From Cyclobacterium roseum (GTDB lineage Bacteria; Bacteroidota; Bacteroidia; Cytophagales; Cyclobacteriaceae), in the NCBI RefSeq assembly GCF_010119225.1, contig NZ_WNKF01000014.1:62001-126000 (forward strand): DNA of 64,000 bases, written 5' to 3'. Shown piece after piece: positions 35,209 to 44,670 of this stretch; within the stretch, counting starts at the first letter, position 1, and every line of letters starts with the position of its first letter. The notes under the pieces were generated by a model. It saw only the letters and a program-made list of their open reading frames with translations. It did not search any database and was not told where the DNA came from. Position numbers and translations under genes: made by a program.

Positions 35209-36204
35209 ATGTTTATAACCACACGGATTAAATCCCTAAATTACCTGGGCCTGCTGTTTATAGCGGCTATTTTGATCGGTTGTTCAAAACCCGGAGGTGT
35301 CCGCATATTAAAGCTGGGACATGGGCTGGATACCAGCCATCCGGTTCACGAAGCCATGCTATACCTGGCAGAGAAGGCCGAGGAAAAATCGGGTGGAAAA
35401 ATGATCGTACAGGTGTACCCTAACCAGCAATTGGGTACGGAAAGGGAATTGGTCGAGCTGTTGCAAATCGGCAGTTTGTCCATGACCAAAGTCTCTACTG
35501 CTGCCATGGAGGGTTTTGCCCCTGAAATAAAGATCCTGGGACAGCCCTATTTGTTCAGAGACGATGAACATCAGGCCAGGGTTCTGGAAGGCCCCATTGG
35601 GGAGCAGTTGCTGGCGGCCGGGGAAAAATACTGGCTGAAGGGGCTTTGTTTTTACGATGCCGGCAAAAGAAGTTTTTACACCATCAACACGCCGGTAGAA
35701 AAGCCGGAAGATATCCAGGGGCTCAAAATCCGTGTAATGGAAAGTCCTACTGCCGTCAATATGGTACAGAGTTTTGGCGGATCCCCTACGCCCGTTTCCT
35801 TCGGTGAATTGTATACGGCCTTGCAACAGGGAATCGTGGATGGCGCAGAAAATAATCCTCCCAGTCTGGTTACTTCAAGACACTATGAGGTATGCAACTA
35901 TTATTCACTGAACGAACATACGGCCATTCCGGATATGATGATTGTGAGTACGAAGGTTTGGGACATTTTATCTGAGGAGGAAAAGATTTGGTTGCAGGAG
36001 GCTGCCGATGAGTCTGCCGTTTACCAATTCAAACTCTGGGAAGAATCGGTGGCAGAATCCATGCGCATCCTGGAAGAAGCCGGGGTTGAGATCACCTATC
36101 CGGATAAGGAACCTTTTAGAAAAGAGGCTGAAAAAGTGTACGAATTGATGAAAACCGAGAATCCTGAAATGTATTCATTGGTCGAGGAAATCAGAAATTA
36201 TTAA
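35209..36204 (+). CDS. TRAP transporter substrate-binding lipoprotein (DctP family)
   Basis: Extracytoplasmic solute receptor, about 331 residues from the ATG at 35209. The lipobox LIGC (cysteine at about residue 25 of this start) anchors it to the membrane. DctP family marks: LGHGLDTSHPVHEA, QVYPNQQLGTERELVE, GLKIRVMESPTAVNMV with the carboxylate-binding Arg, and SFGELYTALQQGIVDGAEN. It should bind an organic acid; the operon with kdgK and the opposite uxaA/uxuA genes makes a hexuronate the likely ligand (inference). Confidence 0.93.
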   Translation: MFITTRIKSLNYLGLLFIAAILIGCSKPGGVRILKLGHGLDTSHPVHEAMLYLAEKAEEKSGGKMIVQVYPNQQLGTERELVELLQIGSLSMTKVSTAAMEGFAPEIKILGQPYLFRDDEHQARVLEGPIGEQLLAAGEKYWLKGLCFYDAGKRSFYTINTPVEKPEDIQGLKIRVMESPTAVNMVQSFGGSPTPVSFGELYTALQQGIVDGAENNPPSLVTSRHYEVCNYYSLNEHTAIPDMMIVSTKVWDILSEEEKIWLQEAADESAVYQFKLWEESVAESMRILEEAGVEITYPDKEPFRKEAEKVYELMKTENPEMYSLVEEIRNY

Positions 36205-36207
36205 GTT

Positions 36208-36693
36208 ATGCGTGCTATAAAATTACAATTGGATAAAGTAATCGGAATCATGCTGATGATCATTATGGCGTTCATGGTTCTTAATGTAAGTTGGCAGGTT
36301 TTTTCCCGATACGTACTTCAGGCTCCCAGTTCTTTTACGGATGAGCTTTCCAGATACCTGCTGGTCTGGTTGGGCATGCTGGGAGCAGCCTATGTAGCCG
36401 GTCAGGACAATCACCTGGCCATTGATATATTGCCCACCAAACTTAAAGGTGAGGCAAAAAGGAAATTGCTGGCCGTGATCAGTATTGTCATTGTGCTGTT
36501 TGTTATTCCAGTGATGATAATAGGAGGAATTAACCTGGTTTACATTACTTATACCCTGGAACAAAAGTCAGCTACCTTACAATTGCCGCTGGCTTATGTC
36601 TATATGATGATACCATTTAGTGGTTTGCTGGTGCTTTTTTATCAGTTTGTAAACCTGAAATCATTGTTGTTCAAACAAGACTCCCAAAATTAA
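36208..36693 (+). CDS. TRAP transporter small permease (DctQ family)
   Basis: Four-helix membrane subunit, 161 residues: helices near 12-34, 45-64, 85-108 and 127-150. The family motif region WQVFSRYVLQAPSSFTDELSRYLLVW is split here by normal variation. It starts three bases after the dctP stop and ends six bases before the large permease, so the three transporter genes form one transcription unit with kdgK. Confidence 0.93.
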   Translation: MRAIKLQLDKVIGIMLMIIMAFMVLNVSWQVFSRYVLQAPSSFTDELSRYLLVWLGMLGAAYVAGQDNHLAIDILPTKLKGEAKRKLLAVISIVIVLFVIPVMIIGGINLVYITYTLEQKSATLQLPLAYVYMMIPFSGLLVLFYQFVNLKSLLFKQDSQN

Positions 36694-36699
36694 ATCGAA

Positions 36700-37998
36700 A
36701 TGGAAGAATATTTAAGCATACTCATTCTGGTAAGCAGTTTTATCATTCTGATGGGCATCGGAGTGCCGGTGGCCTGGGCACTGGGATTTTCCAGTTTTCT
36801 CACGCTGACCGTAACCATTGCCACGGTTCCCTCAGCAACGACCATCGCCCAACGGATGGGAGTGGGACTGGATAGTTTCGCCTTATTAGCCATCCCGTTT
36901 TTTATTCTGGCAGGAGAAATCATGAACAAAGGCGGAATTGCCAACCGCTTAATTAACCTGGCAAAAGCCATGACCGGGAGGTTACCGGGAGGCTTGCTCT
37001 ATGTAAATGTAATTGCAGCCATGCTATTCGGTGCCATTGCAGGTTCCGCAGCCGCTGCGGCCTCAGCCATCGGTGGAATTCTTGGACCTCGCATGGAAAA
37101 GGAAGGGTATCCCAGAGAACTCGGGGCTTCTGTCAATATCACATCCTCTACGACGGGATTAATCATTCCTCCTTCCAATGTACTCATCGTATATTCGTTG
37201 GCGAGTGGGGGGGTTTCGATAGCTGCACTCTTCGTAGCCGGATACATTCCCGGCTTGTTGGTAGGAATGTTTCTGATGATCACGGCAGCTATTTTTATTA
37301 AAAAACACAATCTCAAGGCAGGAGAGGTGACTACCTTAAAAGAGCTTGGCACCAAGTTTTTGGCTGCGTTTCCAAGTTTGATGTTATTGGTGGTGGTTAT
37401 TGGAGGAATAGTAATAGGGGTGTTTACGGCTACCGAAGCTTCGGCAATAGCGGTAATCTATACCTTGGTGCTTTCCTTTATATATGGGGAGATCAAAGTT
37501 AAAGACCTACCGGGAGTTTTGTTAAAATCTTCAGAAACTACGGCCATCGTGATGTTACTTATCGCAACCTCCATGAGCATGTCCTGGGCCATGTCTAGCG
37601 AAAACATACCGCAATCTATAAGCTCATCCTTGCTGGCACTTAGCGATAACAAATTCGTTATTTTGATCATGATTAACCTGATCCTCTTATTTGTAGGAAC
37701 ATTCATGGACATGACGCCGGCAGTATTGATTTTTACGCCTATTTTCCTTCCGGCAGTGGTGACCATAGGTATTGATCCGGTCCATTTTGGAATCATTATG
37801 GTACTGAATTTATGTATTGGAATCTGTACCCCGCCGGTAGGATCGGTATTGTTTATCGGTGTGGGAGTGGCCAAAACCACCATTGCCAAGGTGTTTTTGC
37901 CCTTACTTCCGTTTTTCCTGGCCATGATCCTCGGATTGATCGTGATTACCTTAATTCCGGAGTTGACACTCTGGCTTCCTGGTTTGTTCGGATTATAA
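36700..37998 (+). CDS. TRAP transporter large permease (DctM family)
   Basis: Sodium-coupled transport subunit, 432 residues with about twelve hydrophobic segments. Family features: GIGVPVAWALGFSS, the ALLAIPFFILAGEIMNKGG region, AGSAAAAASAIGG, TSSTTGLIIPPSN and LCIGICTPPVGSVLF. It ends 16 bases before a strong terminator, which closes the kdgK-dctPQM operon. Confidence 0.95.
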   Translation: MEEYLSILILVSSFIILMGIGVPVAWALGFSSFLTLTVTIATVPSATTIAQRMGVGLDSFALLAIPFFILAGEIMNKGGIANRLINLAKAMTGRLPGGLLYVNVIAAMLFGAIAGSAAAAASAIGGILGPRMEKEGYPRELGASVNITSSTTGLIIPPSNVLIVYSLASGGVSIAALFVAGYIPGLLVGMFLMITAAIFIKKHNLKAGEVTTLKELGTKFLAAFPSLMLLVVVIGGIVIGVFTATEASAIAVIYTLVLSFIYGEIKVKDLPGVLLKSSETTAIVMLLIATSMSMSWAMSSENIPQSISSSLLALSDNKFVILIMINLILLFVGTFMDMTPAVLIFTPIFLPAVVTIGIDPVHFGIIMVLNLCIGICTPPVGSVLFIGVGVAKTTIAKVFLPLLPFFLAMILGLIVITLIPELTLWLPGLFGL

Positions 37999-38013
37999 TA
38001 GACCTCTCTTAAT

Positions 38014-38050
38014 AAAAAACCGCTGTGACCCCCCATTGCAGCGGTTTTTT
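38014..38050 (+). terminator. Intrinsic terminator of the kdgK-dctPQM operon
   Basis: AAAAAACCGCTG (38014-38025) pairs perfectly with CAGCGGTTTTTT (38039-38050) across a 13-base loop, and more T follows. The A-run on the left would also make it usable in the opposite direction, but the minus-strand gene there starts upstream of its own region. Confidence 0.9.
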
Positions 38051-38189
38051 TATTACCAGAATTGTGTAGCACGAAAAAAGTCCCTAAATGCATTTTTTTA
38101 GGTTGCTATTATTCTGTTAGCATGTGTAAGAAGGAAAAGGCCTACTTGCAATACTGAATAGTCGCGTTCACTTTAAACAAACGATAATA

Positions 38190-40370
38190 TTATGCAAGCA
38201 CGCCAGGTTCTACCGGTGCTTCAATTAATTTTTCAGGTGTTATTGGTAATTCCCGCATACGCTTGCCGGTAGCATTAAAAATAGCGTTGGCGACGGATGC
38301 CGCCACACTGGTAATTCCCAATTCCCCAATACCTTTCATGCCCATCTCGTTGGCAATTTTATCTTCTTCCGGCAGGAAAATAACTTCTACGTTTGCCATA
38401 TCCAGGCTTACCGGTACGTGATAATCGGCAAACGAACGCGTAATAAAATTACCGAAGTTTGGTTCTACTCTTGTCTGTTCGGACAAAACCATCCCAACGC
38501 CCATGGTCAATCCACCAATAATCTGGCCATAAGCGGTTTTTGGGTTAAGGATGGTGCCGGCGGCCCCTACATTTACCATCCGTTTGATCCGGTACATCCA
38601 CGTATATTTATCTACCCACACTTCTGAAAAATTAGCGCCAAAGGAAAAAACGGAGTGTTCCTTAAATGCTTCAGATGGTACTGCGGTACCCTCAGCTTCA
38701 AATTTCTCCAATTTATTCTGTTTTAGCAGTTTGGCTACGGTTATCTCTTGATCTTCACCAATATTTTTGTTCTTTTTTAATGTAGCAATAGCACTTTGGC
38801 AGGCGGCTCGTGCCCCATTGCAATAGGAAGTTGCGCCCCAGGAACCTCCGGAACCAGGTGTGATGGGGAACTTGGAATCTCCCAATTCCACGGTTACTTG
38901 TTCCACCGGAATTCCGAGGTATTCTGCTGCAGTTTGGGCAATAATGGTATAGCTTCCCGTCCCAATATCCGTAGCATCCATCTGAACAGTAGCATACACT
39001 TTTTCATTTTCTAGCTTCAGCAATACTTTTGCAGATGATTTCAGGTAAGGGGATTTTCTTGAAGCGGCACTTACACCATAACCTACATGCCAGTTTCCTT
39101 CTTGTTTGCTGCGGGGTTGCATGGGACGATTTTCCCAGCCGAATTTATCGGCTCCTATGCGTAGGCATTCTATCAATAACCGTGAAGAAAAGGGTTTGTC
39201 TGCCCCAAGGTCGATTTGTGTATCGTTTTTTATTCGAAAAGCTACCGGATCCATTTTCAATTTCCAAGCCATTTCATCCATGGCAGATTCCAGGGCAAAG
39301 CTTCCCGTTGCTTCTCCCGGTGCCCGCATGGCAAATGGGGTTTGAAAATTCATGGGTATTAAACGATACGTTATTTGGTTGTTGGGGACCTTATAGAGCA
39401 TCTTGGAGATCATTCCGCAAGGTTCCTGATACTCCTGGTAAGTAGACGTATGGGATAAGGTGTCGTGGGAGAGAGCAGTAAGCGAACCATCCCTTTTGGC
39501 ACCAAGCTGCATGCGCTGTGCGTTATGTTGCCGCATTCCCGTATTGGTAAACATTTGGTGCCTGGTGACGGTCATTTGAACAGGACGCGCCAGCATTTTG
39601 GAAGCCATAATCGCTAAAGTGACATGACGCTCGGTATTTAATTTAGAGCCAAAACCGCCACCTACAAAAGGAGTAATTACCCGTACGTCCTTTTTGGGAA
39701 TTTGAAAGGTATCTGCTATGGCTATGGTAGATTCATTTACCATCTGTTGGCTCGAATAGGCGGTTACCTTTCCGTTATCCCAGGAGGCAATGATAGCGTG
39801 TAATTCCATCGGATGATGGTGTTCGATAGGGGTGATATAGGTGGCATCCAGGGTTTCATCCGCTTCAGCCAATCCTGCCTCCATATCTCCGCGTAAATAA
39901 TCGGAATTCCCTTTGGGTTTAATGGCTTTAGATTTCGATTCGTCAAATTGAATCGTTGGGTCTGAATCTTCTTTATACTCAATTTTCACCAATCTGGCAG
40001 CATATTGTGCCTGCTCAAAGGTTTCAGCAACTACGACACCTACATATTCTCCATAATAATTCACTTTTGGACTTTGAAGTACCGGGGCAATAGTCGTGGT
40101 GGCCAATAGGGGCATCTCTTCCTCAAAATGATTTAACTTTTCAGCATTTTTATGGGTAATTACAGCCAGTACACCCGCTAAGGCTTCTGCCTCGGAAGTA
40201 TCTATTGCGATAATTTCACCCTTGGCAATGGTACTATTGATCCCTTGGGCATATACTTTATTTTCAACAGAAAACTCTGTTGCATACTTCGCCATTCCCA
40301 TTACTTTTAATTTTCCCTCTACCCGGTTAATGGCTGCTCCTACTGCAGGGGCTTTTAATGTGTTCGTCAT
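38190..40370 (-). CDS. Aldehyde oxidoreductase molybdopterin-binding subunit (PaoC type)
   Basis: Large catalytic subunit of the xanthine dehydrogenase/aldehyde oxidase family, 726 residues, near the size of the periplasmic E. coli PaoC. N-terminal aldehyde-oxidase domain with VEGKLKVMGMAKYATE, then molybdopterin-binding segments FVGGGFGSKLN, MRAPGEATGSFALE and GSGGSWGATSYCNGA, and the C-terminal catalytic Glu in GMKGIGELGITSVAA. It has no signal peptide of its own; the partner 2Fe-2S subunit carries a Tat signal and would carry the assembled complex across the membrane. Third gene of the operon, 23 bases after the FAD subunit. Confidence 0.93.
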   Translation of the reverse strand: MTNTLKAPAVGAAINRVEGKLKVMGMAKYATEFSVENKVYAQGINSTIAKGEIIAIDTSEAEALAGVLAVITHKNAEKLNHFEEEMPLLATTTIAPVLQSPKVNYYGEYVGVVVAETFEQAQYAARLVKIEYKEDSDPTIQFDESKSKAIKPKGNSDYLRGDMEAGLAEADETLDATYITPIEHHHPMELHAIIASWDNGKVTAYSSQQMVNESTIAIADTFQIPKKDVRVITPFVGGGFGSKLNTERHVTLAIMASKMLARPVQMTVTRHQMFTNTGMRQHNAQRMQLGAKRDGSLTALSHDTLSHTSTYQEYQEPCGMISKMLYKVPNNQITYRLIPMNFQTPFAMRAPGEATGSFALESAMDEMAWKLKMDPVAFRIKNDTQIDLGADKPFSSRLLIECLRIGADKFGWENRPMQPRSKQEGNWHVGYGVSAASRKSPYLKSSAKVLLKLENEKVYATVQMDATDIGTGSYTIIAQTAAEYLGIPVEQVTVELGDSKFPITPGSGGSWGATSYCNGARAACQSAIATLKKNKNIGEDQEITVAKLLKQNKLEKFEAEGTAVPSEAFKEHSVFSFGANFSEVWVDKYTWMYRIKRMVNVGAAGTILNPKTAYGQIIGGLTMGVGMVLSEQTRVEPNFGNFITRSFADYHVPVSLDMANVEVIFLPEEDKIANEMGMKGIGELGITSVAASVANAIFNATGKRMRELPITPEKLIEAPVEPGVLA

Positions 40371-40393
40371 TTGATTTAATTTTTGAGATTGGC

Positions 40394-41386
40394 TTATGCT
40401 TTTCTTTCGTATGCCTGGGTAAGTGCACTGACAATGGATTTTTTGCCCATTTCTACCTTATATTTGTTGCCTTCCAGAGGTCTTGCCTCGTTCATTGCGA
40501 GCTCAGAAGCAGCTTCAAAATTTGCCTGATTGGGCATTTTCCCAGCAAGGTAGTTTTCAGCCTGAACCAACTTCCAGGGTTTATGAGCGACACCACCCAT
40601 GGCAAGTCCAGCTTTTGTGATCATACCACCCTGAATTTGCAAACCAGCAGCTACAGATACCAGCGCAAAAGCATAACTGGAACGTTCCCGGACTTTTAAA
40701 TAATAATAGTGCGCTGAAAATATAGGTTTGGGTAAATGAATGCCCGTGATCAATTCTCCCGGCAACAGGTTGCTATCTTTTTCAGGCCGATCTCCGGGCA
40801 AGCGGTGAAAATCAGTAAATTCAACCATTCTGGAGGAGCCATTGGGATGACGCACTTCTACTTTTGCCCCAATGGCTGCCAATGCCACACACATGTCGGA
40901 AGGGTGAACCGCCACACAATCTTCGCTCCAGCCAAAAATAGCATGTAATGCATTCATCCCCTTGATGGCTCCACAGCCTGTTCCAGGCACCCGTTTATTA
41001 CAAGGCATGGAGGTTTCATAGAAATACGGACAACGGGTACGCTGTAGCAGGTTTCCGCCATTGGTAGCCATATTTCGAAGCTGTCCCGTGGCCGCTGAAA
41101 GCATCGCCATGGAAAGCAAGGGATAATGCGTCCGGATGTCACGATGATTGGCTGTTTCTGAATTGTTGAGCATTCCTCCGAGGGTCAACCCTCCATTTTC
41201 ATTTGAAGTAATCTTCTTATAGTCAAGACTGGCTACTTCTATCAACTCATCGGGCCGCTCCACATCCTCCTTCATCAAATCTATTAAATTGGTACCTCCT
41301 CCCAGGTAGTGGGCATTTGCATTGGAACTTGCGGCTTGCAGGGCTTCTGCTGTATTCTTTGCCCCTGTGTATGTGAATGGTCTCAT
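40394..41386 (-). CDS. Aldehyde oxidoreductase FAD-binding subunit (PaoB type)
   Basis: FAD domain subunit of the molybdenum hydroxylase, 330 residues. FAD-binding stretch AHYLGGGTNLIDLMKEDV and ATGQLRNMATNGGNLLQRTRC; the extra cysteines in RCPYFYETSMPCNKR and GTGCGAIKG are like those that bind a 4Fe-4S cluster in PaoB. Passes electrons between the 2Fe-2S subunit and the acceptor. 48 bases behind the 2Fe-2S gene. Confidence 0.92.
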   Translation of the reverse strand: MRPFTYTGAKNTAEALQAASSNANAHYLGGGTNLIDLMKEDVERPDELIEVASLDYKKITSNENGGLTLGGMLNNSETANHRDIRTHYPLLSMAMLSAATGQLRNMATNGGNLLQRTRCPYFYETSMPCNKRVPGTGCGAIKGMNALHAIFGWSEDCVAVHPSDMCVALAAIGAKVEVRHPNGSSRMVEFTDFHRLPGDRPEKDSNLLPGELITGIHLPKPIFSAHYYYLKVRERSSYAFALVSVAAGLQIQGGMITKAGLAMGGVAHKPWKLVQAENYLAGKMPNQANFEAASELAMNEARPLEGNKYKVEMGKKSIVSALTQAYERKA

Positions 41387-41434
41387 AATAAATAATTAAT
41401 AAATCCTGACTTTTATGGTGGTATAGGATTAGGT

Positions 41435-42238
41435 TTAAGAATTCTTCGCCTTTTTCATCTGCTCTTTGGTAGCAAATTCCCAGCTGGGCATTTCATCATT
41501 ACCGGAATGCACTTCTTTAAATGCCTGAACAATATTATTATAGACTCCGCAGCGGCAGATATTCCCCGACATTCGCTCCCTAATTTCCTCTTCGGAAAGT
41601 CTTAAATTGGTTTCTATTTTTCTGAAATCTTCCGTTACGTAACTCGCCTCGCCATTTTTGGCTTCCTCAAGAAGGGCTACAGAGGAGCAAATTTGGCCTG
41701 AAGTACAATATCCACACTGAAAGCCGTCATGTTTCAAAAAAGCTTGCTGCATGGCATTGGGTTCATTACCATCTGCTAAACCTTCTATGGTAGTGATTTC
41801 TCTGTCTTCGCAAGTGGCAGCCAGGGTGAGGCAGGAAAGTTTACGTTTTCCGTCCACCAATACCGTACAGGCACCACATTGCCCGTGATCACAGCCTTTT
41901 TTAGTTCCGGTAAGCGCCAAGTGTTCACGTAAAGTATCCAGTAGGGAAGTTCGCGAGTCCAGCGTTAATGGCTTGAGCCTATCATTTACCCGTAGGTTAA
42001 CCTTCACCTCATTTAGCATAACCCTTTGGTGGTGGGGAAGGTCTTTTGCCGTATTTGCAAATAAAGGAGATGTAGCATAAGAAGAAGCATATACACTTAA
42101 ACTGGCAGAAGAAACCAGCTTCAAAAATTTTCTTCGGGAAGCACCGTTCTTCAAACCCAACTGATCAAAAATTTTCTTTTCATCTTCGGTTAGATTATCA
42201 GACCCGGTATTTTTTTTTCGTTTTTCAAGCTCACCCAT
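41435..42238 (-). CDS. Aldehyde oxidoreductase 2Fe-2S subunit with Tat signal (PaoA type)
   Basis: Small iron-sulfur subunit, 267 residues. Plant-type 2Fe-2S cysteines lie in GCDHGQCGACTVLVDGK with a further Cys in LSCLTL, and the second cluster cysteines in FQCGYCTSGQIC and NICRCGVYN. A twin-arginine signal (ASRRKFLKLVSSASLSVYA) comes after an unusually long charged leader of about 33 residues, so the start codon may really be further downstream, although no better ATG is visible. First gene of the paoABC-like operon. The aldehyde substrate is unknown. Confidence 0.92.
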   Translation of the reverse strand: MGELEKRKKNTGSDNLTEDEKKIFDQLGLKNGASRRKFLKLVSSASLSVYASSYATSPLFANTAKDLPHHQRVMLNEVKVNLRVNDRLKPLTLDSRTSLLDTLREHLALTGTKKGCDHGQCGACTVLVDGKRKLSCLTLAATCEDREITTIEGLADGNEPNAMQQAFLKHDGFQCGYCTSGQICSSVALLEEAKNGEASYVTEDFRKIETNLRLSEEEIRERMSGNICRCGVYNNIVQAFKEVHSGNDEMPSWEFATKEQMKKAKNS

Positions 42239-42787
42239 ACGTTTTGTTGTTGTGGTTTAAGATCAAATCGTCTAATTCCTACTATTTCAGACAACAATTA
42301 AGCCAGTGCCAATACAGCATTATAATGGTTCTCAGAGGAAAGGGATTCTAAAAAATGCCTGAAATTCATTTGAGGACTGAAATGAAGTAAAAAATGATGC
42401 CTGAATTTAGTATGATTCAGGCTTATCTCGGCCGATTTTTCTCCTTCTATTCAGATGTTGGCAGGCAAACTAGTGGGATAAATGTTACAAAACCAGCAGA
42501 AAAAACCACAGTTTTTCGAGGGGTTGATTCCTGACCGCAGTCAGAAAGCTCGGATTCAGATTTGAATACCCTTATGGAGGAAATAGAGGTATTGAATGAA
42601 GAGCCGACCTTGGATCAAAAAATAGCCTGCCTTTTCCCTTCGAGTCCTGGGATATGCAAGGCAATTTTCCAATTATGAATATTTATCGGGTGGAATTATA
42701 CATCGATTTACCGCGATCGGATGATTCAGGAATAAAAAAAAGCCCGGAAATTTCTTCCGGGCTTTTATAAAGATAAAAGGGGTGATT
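42239..42787. other. Spacer between the pao operon and the susD gene, no supported gene
   Basis: 549 bases with the promoter region of the pao operon at the left end and the susD terminator at the right end (42738-42766). The middle has short broken open frames with no recognisable similarity, perhaps a decayed gene; I cannot name it. Confidence 0.45.
42738..42766 (-). terminator. Intrinsic terminator after the second susC/susD pair
   Basis: AAAAGCCCGGAA (42738-42749) and TTCCGGGCTTTT (42755-42766) form a perfect 12-bp stem with a five-base loop. The A-run on the left is the T-run in the minus direction, 22 bases beyond the susD stop. Confidence 0.9.
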
Positions 42788-44644
42788 TTATTCCATAGGG
42801 CTGGTATGGTTGCCATCCACGGTAGTTAGGGGCGGCACATTGTTTTCGAAACCTGAGTATCCCTTATTTTGATTGATGATTCCTTTTGTATTGGTATTGA
42901 TGGCATCGGCAGGAATGGGCCAAAGCACATGGTACGGGCTATAGGTATAGGTATCACCATGACGAGTAAAAACGCCTTTGTTGTAATAATCCGTAAATTC
43001 CATGATCCTGTCATAAAGGAAATTTTCTTCGGAGAAATTATCTATGGAATAAGTTTTTCCATTGTAGGCTTGAATACCGGTATTGGCAAAAATATAAGCC
43101 ATTCGGGTCAGTTCCGTTTTTCTGGGTTCTTCATAGTAAAGTTCTCTCGCTCTTTCATCCAGAATAGTCCCTATGTTCATCTCTTCAGGACCATACGGGG
43201 CGGCTTCGGCACGTGTTCTAACCGCATTTACATCTGCTGCAGCATTGGCCAAATCCCCCTTCCATACATAAGCTTCAGCCCGGAGTAGATACGTTTCAGC
43301 CAGTCGGAATATGTACCAGTCACTGTGCCCACCACTTGGCCTGATATTTTGTGGATCAGGTATATATAATTTATAGTGTGGCCAGGAGAACCAGCTACGG
43401 ATGGTGTCGACTACCAATACCGTTCCTTCATCATTTCGGAATTGAAGGGGTTGACCATAATATTCATCATTTAGCCCAATTAAACCGGGATTATTGTAGA
43501 CCAGGTCGGTCATATCCATCCAGTTTCCGGGGGCATGACGCAAGTCATTTTCATCGTCCCAAATCATGCTTTGGTGGTACCAGGTGCCTCTAAGACGACC
43601 AATTCCCCTTCCATATCTGGTAACATGGTCGATGTCGATGCCTGGTTGATCGATGGTTCCTCTGTTTCCATTCGGCGTGTTAATGTTGGTGATCCAGAAG
43701 GGAACAGCCTGACGCATGGATGACATCCCTCCGGAATTTCCATCCGTATCCAACCGGTCCATTACCATCAGTATGGCCTCTGTATTGGCATTTGATGATT
43801 TGTTTTCAGGACGGTGCAGGTCCCAGATCAGGTTTCTGTCGGGATCGTTACCGGTTGAGCCAAATCTTTCTGTCATCAGGGCATGAGTCCCTCCGTCAAT
43901 CAGGCGGCTGGCAGAAGCAATGGCATCATCAAATTCTCCCAGGGCAAGGTTTACTTTGGTCAGCAGATGCTGAATGGCACCCTTTGGAACCTGTCCCCGG
44001 TCCATTACTTCCGGCACCCAGGGTTCTGCCCATTCCAGGTCTTCCTTCATCTTCCGGAGAATGACTTCCCGGTCCGTGGAATAAAAATCAAGTCTGGGTT
44101 CGAGGATCTCTTCCAGAATTAAAGGCACATCCCCGAATTGATTGGTTAGCCGGTAGTAGCGCAAAGCCCGGTGAAAGTAGGCCGTCCCCAGAATGTGATT
44201 ACGTTCTGCTTCTGATTCGTAGTCTGTGGGATCATCGATTCGGGAGATCACCGTATTGGCATATTTGATACCTTTAAAACCTTCATACCAATACCAGCCA
44301 ATTTTATTGGTGTTGGTACTGTTCAGGTTGGCATCAGGGGTAATCAGCAGGTTCATGTCCTGCGCCGGTCCGGATTTATCCGTGGTACCTTCTATAGCCA
44401 CTTCGGTGAAGATATGTTCGGTTAATATAGGAGGTCCATCACCGGTATACTCATGGCGCATGTTCCGCTCACAAGCTACCAGCGCACCCCAGAGCCCACT
44501 GGCAGCGTTAAAGGTATTTTCGGGTGCGTAGAAAGAAAGCGGTTTGGGTTCCAGCCAGGATTCATCGCACCCTGTCGTCGTTAACATCATTCCTGAAGCC
44601 AGGAGGCCCAGGTAAAATGAAGATCTTTTTATGTTAATTTTCAT
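42788..44644 (-). CDS. SusD/RagB family lipoprotein, second pair
   Basis: Glycan-binding surface lipoprotein, 618 residues from the ATG at 44644. Lipobox-like GMMLTTTGC with the acylated Cys at about residue 26 of this start. RagB features include [49 protein letters not shown] and a closing [13 protein letters not shown]; the ~25 residues beyond the usual NxGY end are a modest C-terminal extension. Starts 26 bases after the susC stop. Confidence 0.95.
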   Translation of the reverse strand: MKINIKRSSFYLGLLASGMMLTTTGCDESWLEPKPLSFYAPENTFNAASGLWGALVACERNMRHEYTGDGPPILTEHIFTEVAIEGTTDKSGPAQDMNLLITPDANLNSTNTNKIGWYWYEGFKGIKYANTVISRIDDPTDYESEAERNHILGTAYFHRALRYYRLTNQFGDVPLILEEILEPRLDFYSTDREVILRKMKEDLEWAEPWVPEVMDRGQVPKGAIQHLLTKVNLALGEFDDAIASASRLIDGGTHALMTERFGSTGNDPDRNLIWDLHRPENKSSNANTEAILMVMDRLDTDGNSGGMSSMRQAVPFWITNINTPNGNRGTIDQPGIDIDHVTRYGRGIGRLRGTWYHQSMIWDDENDLRHAPGNWMDMTDLVYNNPGLIGLNDEYYGQPLQFRNDEGTVLVVDTIRSWFSWPHYKLYIPDPQNIRPSGGHSDWYIFRLAETYLLRAEAYVWKGDLANAAADVNAVRTRAEAAPYGPEEMNIGTILDERARELYYEEPRKTELTRMAYIFANTGIQAYNGKTYSIDNFSEENFLYDRIMEFTDYYNKGVFTRHGDTYTYSPYHVLWPIPADAINTNTKGIINQNKGYSGFENNVPPLTTVDGNHTSPME

Positions 44645-44670
44645 GATTAATTCTTTTAAATAGTCAACCA

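Noticed and set aside
42420-42720. Possible decayed gene in the pao/susD spacer
   Set aside because: Several short frames on the plus strand are interrupted by stops and match nothing I recognise, so no product can be named.
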